Positions 1-8,752 of a stretch of DNA of 64,000 bases are shown one piece after another. This DNA is from Lachnospiraceae bacterium (GTDB lineage Bacteria; Bacillota; Clostridia; Lachnospirales; Lachnospiraceae): assembly GCA_009780115.1 (NCBI GenBank), contig WRAQ01000008.1, forward strand, positions 17,711-81,710. Direction: 5' to 3'. The first letter of the stretch is position 1, and every line of letters begins with the position of its first letter. The notes beneath the pieces are model-generated. The model saw only the letters and a program-made list of their open reading frames with translations, did not search any database and had not been told where the DNA came from. A program made the translations under genes and the position numbers.

Positions 1-138
1 ATAATAACAGGTGTTATGTTATTCTTAGCTTATAAAAACCGGACTTGGCTTTGGAAAGATGTTGCGGTGAAGGGCTTAAGGGTTAGCAAAAATTCTTTTT
101 CTTTTATCCATAAAAAGATTATGGAAAAACGTATATAG
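1..138 (+). CDS. C-terminal end of an unidentified protein (partial)
   Basis: Frame 1 is open from the window edge to a TAG at 136-138 and gives 45 residues, starting with a hydrophobic stretch (IITGVMLFLAY) and ending in a basic tail (FIHKKIMEKRI). This looks like the last membrane segment and cytoplasmic tail of a membrane protein. It lies directly before a solute-binding lipoprotein on the same strand, so a transporter permease is possible, but that is inference from position only. The gene starts outside the window. Confidence 0.5.
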   Translation: MITGVMLFLAYKNRTWLWKDVAVKGLRVSKNSFSFIHKKIMEKRI

Positions 139-174
139 TGTGGTACAATGAATACCAAGTAGAGAGGTGTGTAT

Positions 175-2613
175 ATGAAAATTAAAATAATACCAATTTT
201 AATAATAATTTTCGCCCTTACCGCGCTTGCAGGCTGCGGCCGCCGGGGTGAAGAAATAGCATCAAAGGATTATATTTACCGGGTTGAGGAATTGCCGGCA
301 TCACGGGAATTTCGTGATAGCAGTGCCGCCTTGGCGGTTGCCGGGGATAATGCTTTTTTGTATGGCGTAGTATGGGATGAGTTTTATGTAAATTCCGAGC
401 TTCTTGTTGTCCGTCTGAATGAAGACGGAGATGTTGCGGAGCGGATCAGTTTTATAAACCCGCCGGGCTCTTTTTATGGAAGTGTCGCCGGGACAAGTGA
501 CGGGCGGTTATTTGCCGTCAGAACGGAATATCCGGTTTATGATGACAATTTCGGCGGCGGTGATTATGAGATAATGCCTTTAGATATTGTTGGGGACGAC
601 CATTTATATATTGATGATCTTGATGGTGGTGAAATAAATGATGAAAATGGGGCAGAAGATGACGAATTATCATCAGAAGCATCTATTAATTCAAGAAGTA
701 CCGTAGCGGCAATTGAGGACAGGCCGGGCGGCAGTTTTGCTGTCCAGACAGAGCAATATCTGTTGATTGAGTTAGGCATGGATGGCAATGAAAAGCTAAT
801 CGCTGTACTTAATGAAAACCCGGATTTGAATACAATGGAGTATTTTTATGTCGGTCAAATTTTCGGCTTACCCGGAAACAAAATAGTAGTTTCGGCAATG
901 GATAAATATGCTTTATATGATTCGAGTGGTTATTATCATGGCTTAATAAACCTTGATGTAGGTGACAATGTCTGGAATGTTAATTTCCTTGCCCTTCGTG
1001 ATGGCCGAACGATAATACATTTTTTTGGCGAACAGGCATTGAAATTTTATGAAGTTGATTTAACTTCCGGGAAGTTGGGTAATGAATATACGCTTGAAGG
1101 CAGTGTATATAATTATTCAATCCATGCCGGTGCCGGTTATGACCTATATCTTGCGGATCAAAATAATGTATTTGGCTATGACCTTGGCGGTGAGCCGGTT
1201 AAATTAATGAACTATGTTGATTCCGATTTGAATATCTTTTTTATCAATAGCATCTTTGCGCTTGAACCCGGGCGGTTTTGGGGTTTAACTTATGATTCAA
1301 GTGAAAACCGCAATTATTTTGCCCAATTTACGAAAGTCCCGCCGGAAGATGTAGTCGATAAAATTAGCATTGTCCTGGCTGGGAGTTATATTGATTGGGA
1401 TATCAGGAACCGGGTTATCAGTTTTAATAAGGCAAGTGATAAATACCGTATTTCATTAATGGATTATGGCAACATGTACAATAGCAATGATGATTGGACT
1501 GCCGGTGTGACCCGGTTAAATACGGATATTGCCTCCGGGCGGATACCGGATATTTTGTCAGTAACTAATGACTTGCCGTTTGAGAGTTATATGGCGAAAG
1601 GTTTATTTGCGGATTTGCTGCCGTTTATCGCCAATGATAATGAACTTGATGTGAATGATTTGATGCCCAATGTTGTAACCGCTTATTCAATGAATAACAA
1701 GATGTACCGGCTGGTACCGCAGTTTACTGTCGGCACGGTATTTGCCAAAACCTCGTTGGTCGGCAGCGAACCGGGCTGGACGATTAGAGATGCCCAGGCT
1801 TTGCAAGCCCGGATGCCTGGTGCGGAATTATTTGATATGATGACCACAAGGTCAACGTTAATGTATTATGCAATGATTTTTGGCGGTGATCAATTCATTG
1901 ACTGGGAAAAGGGGGTTTGCCGTTTTAATGATGATGGTTTTATCCGCCTTTTGGAGTTTATGAAAGATTTCCCGGAAGAAATTGATTATTCGGCGTATGA
2001 CCGGATGGATATCTGGAGCAATTGGGAAAGCCGGTTCCGGACTGACAATACGCTCTTGATGCTGACAATGTTAAATACCATCCGTGATTATAATAATATT
2101 AGTAAAGGGCAGTTTGGCGTAGATATTACCGCAATCGGTTTTCCGGCGGAAAGCGGAAACGGGGCGGCAGTAATGAATTATCAGTCATTTGCTTTGTCGG
2201 CTAAATCGAAAAATAGCGATGGTGCCTGGGAGTTTTTGCGTACTTATTTGGCTGATGACTTCCAACAGAACCAAACTTATATGCTGCCAATCAGCCGTAA
2301 AGCCTTTGATATTAAGGCTAAAGAGGCAATGGAAAGGCCATATTACCGGGATGAAAACGGAAATAAAGTAGAATTTGATGATATTTATTACCTTGAAGGC
2401 CAGGAAATTATCCTTTCGCCGATGACACAAGCCGAGATTGATAAGTTAATTGCTTATATCCTTTCGGTAGATAAGGCCGGGGAGTACAATGAGGCTTTAG
2501 TAAATATCATCAATGAAGAAGCAGGTTCATTTTTCTCCGGCCAGAAAAATGTCCAGGAAGTAGTTGAGATTATTCAGAGCCGGGCGCAAATTTATGTCAA
2601 TGAAAACAAATAA
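175..2613 (+). CDS. Solute-binding lipoprotein with N-terminal propeller-like domain
   Basis: An extracytoplasmic solute-binding protein, probably for a carbohydrate ABC transporter. A signal peptide ends in a lipobox (LAGC), so the mature protein should be lipid-anchored outside the membrane. Residues about 40-400 are repetitive, beta-rich sequence resembling a propeller; the remainder is a family 1 solute-binding domain (GVTRLNTDIASGRIPDIL, later YQSFALSAKS and WEFLRTYL). At about 812 residues it is nearly twice the usual size because of the extra domain. An upstream in-frame GTG at 169 sits too close to the GAGAGG ribosome site at 162-167; ATG 175 is correctly spaced. A paralogue with the same layout lies at 25557. 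No ATPase or complete permease gene is adjacent. The substrate is unknown. Confidence 0.8.
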   Translation: MKIKIIPILIIIFALTALAGCGRRGEEIASKDYIYRVEELPASREFRDSSAALAVAGDNAFLYGVVWDEFYVNSELLVVRLNEDGDVAERISFINPPGSFYGSVAGTSDGRLFAVRTEYPVYDDNFGGGDYEIMPLDIVGDDHLYIDDLDGGEINDENGAEDDELSSEASINSRSTVAAIEDRPGGSFAVQTEQYLLIELGMDGNEKLIAVLNENPDLNTMEYFYVGQIFGLPGNKIVVSAMDKYALYDSSGYYHGLINLDVGDNVWNVNFLALRDGRTIIHFFGEQALKFYEVDLTSGKLGNEYTLEGSVYNYSIHAGAGYDLYLADQNNVFGYDLGGEPVKLMNYVDSDLNIFFINSIFALEPGRFWGLTYDSSENRNYFAQFTKVPPEDVVDKISIVLAGSYIDWDIRNRVISFNKASDKYRISLMDYGNMYNSNDDWTAGVTRLNTDIASGRIPDILSVTNDLPFESYMAKGLFADLLPFIANDNELDVNDLMPNVVTAYSMNNKMYRLVPQFTVGTVFAKTSLVGSEPGWTIRDAQALQARMPGAELFDMMTTRSTLMYYAMIFGGDQFIDWEKGVCRFNDDGFIRLLEFMKDFPEEIDYSAYDRMDIWSNWESRFRTDNTLLMLTMLNTIRDYNNISKGQFGVDITAIGFPAESGNGAAVMNYQSFALSAKSKNSDGAWEFLRTYLADDFQQNQTYMLPISRKAFDIKAKEAMERPYYRDENGNKVEFDDIYYLEGQEIILSPMTQAEIDKLIAYILSVDKAGEYNEALVNIINEEAGSFFSGQKNVQEVVEIIQSRAQIYVNENK

Positions 2614-3331
2614 TAAAGTAGTGCAAGGCTGGGACGAACGCACGGTAAAGCTGATTGGGCCGGGGGCAAATGAAAAACTCAAAAACTCACATGTAGTTGT
2701 TTTTGGTATTGGCGGGGTAGGCGGTTTTGCAGTTGAAGCCTTGTGCCGGGCCGGAGTTTCCAAACTTACAATTGTTGATGGTGATATAATCACGGCAACG
2801 AATTTGAACCGCCAGATAATCGCAACCGTTAATTCGCTGGGGCGGTCAAAAGTAGAAGTTATGAAGGAGCGGATTCTTTCGATTAATCCTGAAGCAGTGG
2901 TGTATCTGCACCACTGCTTTGTGTTACCCGGGGCAGCGATGGGGCAGTTTGATTTTGCGGAATTTGACTATGTCATTGATGCTGTTGATACAGTGACACT
3001 TAAAATAGAGCTTGCCGTTTCCGCCGCTGCTGCATCAACGCCAATTATTAGCTCGATGGGGACCGGCAACAAACTGGACCCAAGCCGGCTTGAGGTTGCG
3101 GATATTTATCAAACAAGTGTCTGCCCGCTGGCAAAAGTAATGCGAAAGGAGCTTCGCAAGCGGGGGATAAAAGAGCTGGAAGTGGTTTATTCGCAGGAAG
3201 AGCCGCGGAAACCTTTAGATGCAACTTCGGACGAAGCCCGCACCCCCGGAAGCATATCTTTTGTGCCGTCAGCGGCGGGTTTGTTGTTAGCGGCGACAGT
3301 GGTGCGGCGATTGATGACTTTACATGAGTGA
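2600..3331 (+). CDS. tcdA: tRNA threonylcarbamoyladenosine dehydratase (ThiF/MoeB-like)
   Basis: An E1-like ATP-dependent enzyme of the TcdA (CsdL/YgdL) group, which cyclises t6A37 in ANN-decoding tRNAs. The sequence shows the nucleotide-binding glycine motif (VVVFGIGGVGGFAVEALCRA), the following acidic residue (IVDGDIITATNLNRQ) with the conserved NRQ, and the DAVDTVTLKIEL region typical of this group. It lacks the extra CXXC zinc pairs of MoeB/ThiF. About 243 residues, the usual size. ATG 2600 fits the family start; longer in-frame starts at 2564 and 2594 overlap the lipoprotein gene more. The stop overlaps the next gene by 8 nt, so the two are probably cotranscribed. Confidence 0.85.
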   Translation: MKTNNKVVQGWDERTVKLIGPGANEKLKNSHVVVFGIGGVGGFAVEALCRAGVSKLTIVDGDIITATNLNRQIIATVNSLGRSKVEVMKERILSINPEAVVYLHHCFVLPGAAMGQFDFAEFDYVIDAVDTVTLKIELAVSAAAASTPIISSMGTGNKLDPSRLEVADIYQTSVCPLAKVMRKELRKRGIKELEVVYSQEEPRKPLDATSDEARTPGSISFVPSAAGLLLAATVVRRLMTLHE

Positions 3332-3701
3332 GCAAGAAATGACAAAACGAAAACTAATCGAATACTGCCTGACACTCCCTTCCGCTTACGAGGACTACCC
3401 ATTTGACGGTGGGGAAGCCCACTCTGATGACGGCACATGGACAATGATGCGCCACAAAGTAAATAGAAAAGGATTTGCACACATTTACAAGCGGGACGGA
3501 AAACTGCGCATCAATCTTAAATGCGACCCATTTGAAGCAGATTTTCTCCGTCAAGTGTTCAAGGACGTTACCCCCGGCTGGCATATGAACAAAACGCACT
3601 GGAATACCATCACGCCCGGCGGCGATGTGCCGGAGAACGAATTGAAACGGATGATTGAGCAAAGCTATGACTTGATAAAACCGAAAGTGAGGAAAAAGTG
3701 A
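3324..3701 (+). CDS. MmcQ/YjbR family protein
   Basis: A 125-residue protein of the YjbR (MmcQ) family, small cytoplasmic proteins with a double-wing fold often listed as DNA-binding but without a settled role. Family features are the start (LIEYCLTLPSAYEDYPF), a central FAHIYKRDGKLRINLKCDP strand pair and the C-terminal GWHMNKTHWNTI segment, which corresponds to the conserved HMNKxHW motif. It starts inside the tcdA stop region (8-nt overlap), which indicates translational coupling. The base composition resembles neighbouring core genes. The family is certain; the function is not. Confidence 0.85.
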   Translation: MSEQEMTKRKLIEYCLTLPSAYEDYPFDGGEAHSDDGTWTMMRHKVNRKGFAHIYKRDGKLRINLKCDPFEADFLRQVFKDVTPGWHMNKTHWNTITPGGDVPENELKRMIEQSYDLIKPKVRKK

Positions 3702-3730
3702 GATTGGGGTGCAGCGATTAAGAAATTATA

Positions 3731-4984
3731 TTAGTGTTTTACAATCGGCGCGGTATACTCATTGATATCCCTGTTATAGATATGTGCCGCTTGAATATCT
3801 TTCTTCAGCATCTTCATTCCAATCCCATCGAGCAGTTTTTCGGCATCAGCCAACTTTGACAAAAGCGGAATTGACGAGCATTTTTTTATTTTCTTTAAGA
3901 GTGCCCCGGCGTTTTCTTTAAACCCTAACATCCGCGCATAAAATACATAATCATTTTCCATAAACAAAGTGACATCGGTGTCATAAATGTCCAGGAGGAT
4001 ATGGTTAAGGCAGCGTGATATCCGCATGTAGGTTAGGTCTTTGGATTTTAAAGTGTGAATGAAATCTTCATATCCGTAAAAATGAAATAAGTTTTTACGG
4101 ATTTTATCAGATAAATCACTGCTTACATCAAAAAAATGCGTATAACCGGAGTCGGAATTAAGGGTTAGTTTGTAGTAAAGTAATTCTGAAAAAGTATCAA
4201 TATCGTAAAGTTTGGTTATTTTATTTTTTTCTTGATTTTCATAAAAAGGCAGTGTATTTTTGGGAACCGCTTTTGAAAGTTCCGGCAAGTTATCAGGCTT
4301 GTCCCCCGGTTTCACTCCAGTAAGCAGTTTCCTAATCGCTGTTGCTGAAGCTGTCTGTTCATCATGATATCCCAAACCATGCCGCTTGATAGTAACCGGG
4401 ACAATTTTACTATCAAAAAAATCAAGCGCTTTGAGATATTCGATACCGAGGATATTATTAGGCTCATTGATAATAGTAGGTAATTCAATACTGCTATGAG
4501 CAGCATTAGCTGTGAATAGTAACAACGATTCAATAGACTGACTCCGGGCATTGGGAAAAGACAGCCCTTTTTTTAGATTGGCTTGTAATGCTTTTTGAAA
4601 AGCGGGGTTTTCGTCACTTAATTTTTTCGCGGATGACTTTAATATTCCGATATCACCGCATTCGCTGCCAAAGCAAAGAAAATCAACGACTCCAAGTTTA
4701 TCCAGGAGCCTGACGGCCCCCCGGCTAAAATATTCCGCGCTTCCGGTCGCATAATAAACCGGGAGTTCCACGACAAGGTCTATACCATTTAGAAGCGCCA
4801 TCCGGGTGCGGACATATTTGTCAAGTAGTGCCGGTGCCCCCCGCTGGACAAAATTCCCACTCATGATGCAAATGCAAAAATCAGCTTGCGTAATCCGCTT
4901 TGCTTCGTCGATAAGGTATTTGTGGCCATGATGGAAAGGATTAAATTCGGCAATAATTCCAATTGTTTTCACGCTAGTTCCCAT
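3731..4984 (-). CDS. tmcAL: tRNA(Met) cytidine acetate ligase TmcAL
   Basis: TmcAL (old name YlbM) acetylates C34 of elongator tRNA-Met from acetate and ATP through an acetyl-adenylate. The N-terminal nucleotidyltransferase signature is clear (GIIAEFNPFHHGHKYLIDEA, HXGH at about residues 18-21), followed by family segments CIMSGNFVQRGAPALLDK and ELPVYYATGSAEYFSRGAV. At 417 residues it has normal length. The annotated ATG has no obvious ribosome site; a GTG at 4972 (protein starting VKTIG) lies behind GGGA and is a plausible alternative. It converges with yjbR and diverges from pta, the enzyme that links acetyl-CoA and acetyl phosphate. A GCGCAC/GTGCGC hairpin lies just upstream. Confidence 0.88.
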   Translation of the reverse strand: MGTSVKTIGIIAEFNPFHHGHKYLIDEAKRITQADFCICIMSGNFVQRGAPALLDKYVRTRMALLNGIDLVVELPVYYATGSAEYFSRGAVRLLDKLGVVDFLCFGSECGDIGILKSSAKKLSDENPAFQKALQANLKKGLSFPNARSQSIESLLLFTANAAHSSIELPTIINEPNNILGIEYLKALDFFDSKIVPVTIKRHGLGYHDEQTASATAIRKLLTGVKPGDKPDNLPELSKAVPKNTLPFYENQEKNKITKLYDIDTFSELLYYKLTLNSDSGYTHFFDVSSDLSDKIRKNLFHFYGYEDFIHTLKSKDLTYMRISRCLNHILLDIYDTDVTLFMENDYVFYARMLGFKENAGALLKKIKKCSSIPLLSKLADAEKLLDGIGMKMLKKDIQAAHIYNRDINEYTAPIVKH

Positions 4985-5062
4985 TAGCGCACGTTTATGT
5001 GCGCCCTCAATTCAGGATTGTGAAATCTTGATTTCACGTTATATTTCTACCATATAATATAC

Positions 5063-5091
5063 TTGAAAGCAAGCATAATTTGTGGTACGAT
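5063..5091 (+). promoter_or_regulatory. Promoter of pta
   Basis: TTGAAA (5063-5068), 17-nt spacer, TACGAT (5086-5091), 54 nt before the pta start. A perfect 8-bp hairpin (GTGAAATC/GATTTCAC, 5021-5038) lies upstream, between the divergent genes; its role is unknown. Confidence 0.55.
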
Positions 5092-5144
5092 AATGAATGT
5101 TATAGCTCAGTCTTGGCTTCGTTTTGTGCAAAAAGGAGATATCC

Positions 5145-6146
5145 ATGTCATACATCGAACTTATTAAAGAAAAAGCCCGCTCCGACCGGAAGAAAATTGT
5201 ATTACCGGAAACAACCGACAAGCGGACATTAATTGCGGCGGCCAATATTGTTCATGAAGGCATTGCCAAGATTATTATGATTGGAAATAAAGAAAAAATC
5301 TTAGACGGCGCAACTTGGCTTGAACTTGACCTTGAACACGTTACGATTATTAATCCGGCAACGACCGAATTGTTAGATGAATATGTCGGTTTACTTTATG
5401 AAACCCGCAAAGAAAAGGGCATGACCAAAGAAAAGGCGCGTGAAATCCTTTTAAATGATTATCTTACTTTCGGGGTGGTGATGGTTAAAGCCGGACATGC
5501 CGACGGAATGGTTGCCGGTGCCTGTCATGCTACTGCCGATACGCTTCGTCCGGCCCTGCAAATCCTTAAAACCGCGCCGGGAACGAAATTAGTTTCAGGG
5601 TTTTTCCTGATGTGTTGCCCCGGAAGCCCTTACGGTGAAGACGGAACCTTTATTTTTGCCGACTGCGGCCTCAATCAGGACCCGACGGCGGAACAATTAG
5701 CCGCTATTGCCGAGACTTCGGCCCGCAGCTTTAAAAGCCTTGTTGGCACCAAGCCGATTATAGCAATGTTGTCTCATTCAACAAAAGGCAGTGCCAAACA
5801 CCCCCTTGTGGACAAAATGGTTGAAGCAACCAGAATCGCTAAGGAACTTTATCCCCATCTGACTATTGACGGTGAATTACAATCAGATGCCGCTTTAGTC
5901 CCGATGGTGGCAAGGACGAAATCACCGGAAAGCGAAGTGGCCGGGAAAGCGAATGTCTTGATTTTTCCGAATCTTGATTGCGGTAATATCGCTTACAAAT
6001 TAGTCCAGCGTTTAGGTAATGTCGAAGCTTACGGGCCAATGCTGCAAGGTATCTCTAAGCCGGTTAATGATTTATCGCGTGGTTGCTCATGGGAAGATAT
6101 CGTTGGTGTTGTTGCTTTGACAGCGGTGCAGGCGCAATTGCAGTAA
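5145..6146 (+). CDS. pta: Phosphate acetyltransferase
   Basis: Interconverts acetyl-CoA and acetyl phosphate in acetate fermentation or assimilation; cytoplasmic. The family is recognised from IVLPETTDKRTLIAAANIV, the VKAGHADGMVAGACHATADT region and the C-terminal FPNLDCGNIAYKLVQRLG. About 333 residues, the short class without the N-terminal regulatory domains of the enterobacterial enzyme. ATG 5145 follows an excellent AAAGGAGAT site; the longer TTG-initiated frame at 5124 is not supported. The usual partner ackA is not downstream: an AT-rich accessory block begins right after the gene. Acetate kinase must be elsewhere or absent. Confidence 0.93.
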   Translation: MSYIELIKEKARSDRKKIVLPETTDKRTLIAAANIVHEGIAKIIMIGNKEKILDGATWLELDLEHVTIINPATTELLDEYVGLLYETRKEKGMTKEKAREILLNDYLTFGVVMVKAGHADGMVAGACHATADTLRPALQILKTAPGTKLVSGFFLMCCPGSPYGEDGTFIFADCGLNQDPTAEQLAAIAETSARSFKSLVGTKPIIAMLSHSTKGSAKHPLVDKMVEATRIAKELYPHLTIDGELQSDAALVPMVARTKSPESEVAGKANVLIFPNLDCGNIAYKLVQRLGNVEAYGPMLQGISKPVNDLSRGCSWEDIVGVVALTAVQAQLQ

Positions 6147-6201
6147 ATCCCTATCTTGAGAATGTTATTTACGATAAATAAAATTTGAAATGAATATTGA
6201 G

Positions 6202-6246
6202 ATAACATATTGTAGTTAGAAAAACTTTCCAACTGCGATATGTTAT
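6202..6246. repeat. Palindromic intergenic repeat, diverged copy
   Basis: Arms 6202-6222 and 6226-6246 around a 3-nt loop. The right arm contains TTTCCAACTGCGATATGT, identical to the right arm of the perfect palindrome at 24096-24151. Two of the three left-arm differences leave G-U pairs on an RNA transcript. It may act as a terminator for pta: the right arm ends in TTATTTTA. Confidence 0.7.
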
Positions 6247-6348
6247 TTTAATATAAAGTATGATAAGGTATTATATTTGATAGATAATTTTATATACACC
6301 GCCTGTAACCTATAAAATCTTATTACAATATTCAGAAAGGATATACTT

Positions 6349-6849
6349 ATGAAAAAAAGTATTATTATAATTATCACAATTGCAATTATAATTGCAGCAT
6401 CAATAACTATTTTTATCTTAACGGCACCAAATACGAGGCCATTATATGGAAAATTTACATATATCAATGAAGATGGCAGCACTGCAGTAATTACATTGAC
6501 AGAAAGTACTTTTCGTATTGAAAATCTTGATAGTGAAGAATACAAAAACCTAGAAAAAGGGGCAGCATTTACAATGACATATGACTTTCTACTTGAAAAT
6601 GGTTTATCATTGGAATTAGGTGATGAGTTCGGAGAGGTACAGCAAGGATTTATGGAAAATATGAACTTTGCTAGTTTATATGAAAATAAAGAAGTGCCTA
6701 TTTCAGAAATAATATATGATGAAGTAAATAATGCATACGATTATTCAATCAGAAATCCGCTTGACGGGTCGCCGGATATTTGGCTATGGGTTGATATTAA
6801 TAGAAAAGAAATGTACATTGGAAGTAAGGTATTTGCATTTTCTCGATAG
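6349..6849 (+). CDS. Hypothetical membrane-anchored extracytoplasmic protein
   Basis: 166 residues. The N-terminus is a charged start (MKKS) followed by about 23 isoleucine-rich hydrophobic residues, so it is either a membrane anchor or an uncleaved signal. The remainder is acidic and beta-rich (YGKFTYINEDGSTAVITL, SPDIWLWVDINRKEMYIGS) and should lie outside the membrane. No lipobox cysteine is present. An AAAGG ribosome site precedes ATG 6349. The codons are AT-richer than pta, consistent with the accessory block it opens. I do not recognise the family; it resembles other small secreted proteins of clostridia only in general layout. Confidence 0.6.
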   Translation: MKKSIIIIITIAIIIAASITIFILTAPNTRPLYGKFTYINEDGSTAVITLTESTFRIENLDSEEYKNLEKGAAFTMTYDFLLENGLSLELGDEFGEVQQGFMENMNFASLYENKEVPISEIIYDEVNNAYDYSIRNPLDGSPDIWLWVDINRKEMYIGSKVFAFSR

Positions 6850-7066
6850 TAGGTGAAAGCAATACAATAACGTCATTTGTAAAGGGCGTAAATAACGCAT
6901 TACCAAAAAAGTTCATTCAAAGTCATTATAAATACATATTTGAAATCTTGAATTTAACATACATGGAACAATACTTGTCGAACAAAGTGTTCAAATAATT
7001 TTCGCAAAGATTAGAAATCGAAAGGGGTTGAAGATAGAATAGCAAGCGCATATCGAATGTTCGTTC

Positions 7067-7095
7067 TTGAATGCAATTCGATTTCATGTTATAAT
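7067..7095 (+). promoter_or_regulatory. Promoter before the nitroreductase gene
   Basis: TTGAAT (7067-7072), 17-nt spacer, perfect TATAAT (7090-7095), 33 nt before ATG 7128. The preceding 6850-7066 holds no ORF; it has a small GAACA/TGTTC inverted repeat but no convincing operator. Confidence 0.65.
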
Positions 7096-7127
7096 ATGTC
7101 TACGAATTTTTCTTTGCTGAGGTTGGT

Positions 7128-7691
7128 ATGGAGTTTGATGATGTTATTAAAAATAGATATTCTGTGAGAAAGTTTACCGATAAAAAGGTATCGCAAGTGT
7201 TGATTGACGAAATACTCGAAACTGGCAGACTTGCACCATCAGGCAATAATAATCAGCCAACCATTGTTTATATTTTAGATGAGGAACAAATTAAAAAGCT
7301 AAAAGAAAGCTCTAAAACAAAAGAAACAAGAATTAGCCCTGCCGCTTTCAAGTCAAAACAGGCATTTCTTATTTGCTATGACAAAACCAAGGAAGTCAAA
7401 AGACCTACGGATAAATTTGCTTTTGGCATAACTGATTCGAGCATTGTGGCAACATACATGATGCTAAAAATCACCGAATTGGGCTTGGGGTCTGTTTGGG
7501 TTGGATACTTTAACCCAACATCAATAAAAGAAACTCTAGGAATTTCGGATAACCATGAAGTGTCGGCTATACTTCCGTTCGGACACATACACAAAAGCAG
7601 TAAGCCAGACCCAACCGCAGAGAGAAAGCCCATTGAAGATTTTAAGATGGAGTGGATTAACAAGTACGACAGGCAATCCTCGACCATCTAA
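7128..7691 (+). CDS. Nitroreductase family flavoprotein
   Basis: A 187-residue FMN-dependent oxidoreductase of the nitroreductase superfamily. Seen directly: the start (IKNRYSVRKFTDKKVS, FMN-phosphate binding), APSGNNNQPTIVYIL, and the late segment ELGLGSVWVGYFNPTSIKETLG followed by LPFGHIHKSSKPDP, all in family order. Such enzymes reduce nitro compounds, quinones or flavins with NAD(P)H; the physiological substrate cannot be deduced. The last residues after MEWINKYD are atypical, and the frame runs directly into a broken flavin-oxidase gene whose start is missing, so a deletion may have joined the two. Confidence 0.85.
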   Translation: MEFDDVIKNRYSVRKFTDKKVSQVLIDEILETGRLAPSGNNNQPTIVYILDEEQIKKLKESSKTKETRISPAAFKSKQAFLICYDKTKEVKRPTDKFAFGITDSSIVATYMMLKITELGLGSVWVGYFNPTSIKETLGISDNHEVSAILPFGHIHKSSKPDPTAERKPIEDFKMEWINKYDRQSSTI

Positions 7692-7696
7692 TCGCA

Positions 7697-8042
7697 TGGT
7701 AAGTGCATATTATGAGGACGGCGTATTTTATGTATCTACAGATGCAAAGAAAAGCAAAATGCCCGAAATCGCAAAGAACAATGAGGTTGCTATTTGTGGG
7801 TTAGATTGGTTTGTAGCAAATGGTACGGTAGAAAATCTCGGTTGGGTCAAAGACGAAAAAAACGCAGAAATTAGAGCGAAAATGAAAAAAGTCTTTGTGT
7901 GGTTTGATGACCACGGTGACGAAGATAACCCTAATTCCATTGTCTATGTATCACTCCTGCAAATGGTGTTATAATTGATAACGAACAGAAATATGGTGTG
8001 TGGCGATATGATGTTGATTTTGCAAATAAAACGGCTAAGTAA
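7697..8042 (+). pseudogene. Broken pyridoxamine 5'-phosphate oxidase-like gene
   Basis: From ATG 7697 the frame reads MVSAYYEDGVFYVSTDAKKS and IAKNNEVAICGLDWFVANGT, the flavin-binding split-barrel core of the PPOX family. The N-terminal strand is missing. After PNSIVYV (about 7950) this frame stops at 7974, but another frame continues in family register (ITPANGVIIDNEQKYGVWRY, then a short tail) to TAA 8040-8042. That is one N-terminal truncation plus one frameshift. Probably inactive; a sequencing error could explain only the frameshift. It abuts the nitroreductase stop. Confidence 0.7.
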
Positions 8043-8059
8043 ATTAAAGGCGTGGTTTC

Positions 8060-8746
8060 ATGCATAAACAAAATCCCAATATATATGATGGCCTGTCGAG
8101 CGAATCAACGCTCGGTGATATGGCACGGCGTTTACAAAATCTTTTGCCGATAGAGATTCCTGTAAACTACCCGATTAAACCTATATTTACAAACATCGAA
8201 ATCGAAGAAAATATACGAAACGGCATGATTGCACTGTTAGATTTTATGCGGTTATTTTACTGCTTACTTGCGGAGAGTAGTGAACAATACGATAAACCAA
8301 AACCACAAAGCAGGTTGGGCAAAACACCGAGTATTGCAGTAGATTTTCCATTCATTTACTATACCAGAAGCGTTTTGCTCAACATTGGCTACCACAGCAA
8401 ATTGAACGAAAACGTGCTGTCGTTTAGCGGAATAAAAACGCTTAATCTCATTATCTGTTGTGAGGGCATGGAGGCAACAACGAAAATCTCCATGCCCAAG
8501 CTAATTGACTCTATAAGTTTCTTGAATGATTGTGGTATGTATTTTGAAGGCATTGATTTTGATGCGCATAATCACCACATGGCAGATGATAGGTTTATCG
8601 AAGTCACATATCCCGACAATCCAGATGTACTTGTAGGGTTGAAAATCATGGCGATTGCTCAACGAGATTTGCAATGGAAAACCAAAGATGAAGTTTTCTT
8701 ACGTTGCGATTATCGTGCCTTAGCGAGTGATTTAAGAAGGAGATAA
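8060..8746 (+). CDS. Hypothetical protein, short paralogue of the next gene
   Basis: 228 residues without membrane segments or signal. Family unknown. It aligns by eye with the N-terminal 230 residues of the downstream protein: PVNYPIKPIF against PDGYAIKPIL, NIRNGMIALLDFMRLFYCLL against DVVRSGVIGFRDFLHTFFDC, VTYPDNPDVLVGLKIMAIA against VSYPDNPVLLVGLKALAIV, and RCDYRAL against RCNYRLL. It lacks the neighbour's C-terminal 145 residues. The gap to the next gene is 6 nt with a GAAGGAGA ribosome site, so they form an operon. Either a half-size partner subunit or a truncated duplicate. Confidence 0.6.
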   Translation: MHKQNPNIYDGLSSESTLGDMARRLQNLLPIEIPVNYPIKPIFTNIEIEENIRNGMIALLDFMRLFYCLLAESSEQYDKPKPQSRLGKTPSIAVDFPFIYYTRSVLLNIGYHSKLNENVLSFSGIKTLNLIICCEGMEATTKISMPKLIDSISFLNDCGMYFEGIDFDAHNHHMADDRFIEVTYPDNPDVLVGLKIMAIAQRDLQWKTKDEVFLRCDYRALASDLRRR

Positions 8747-8752
8747 GACAAA

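Noticed and set aside
7555..7696. 5' part of a plus-strand ORF that overlaps the nitroreductase gene
   Set aside because: Its first 47 codons are out of frame with the real gene; only the part from 7697 resembles a protein family, and that is broken.
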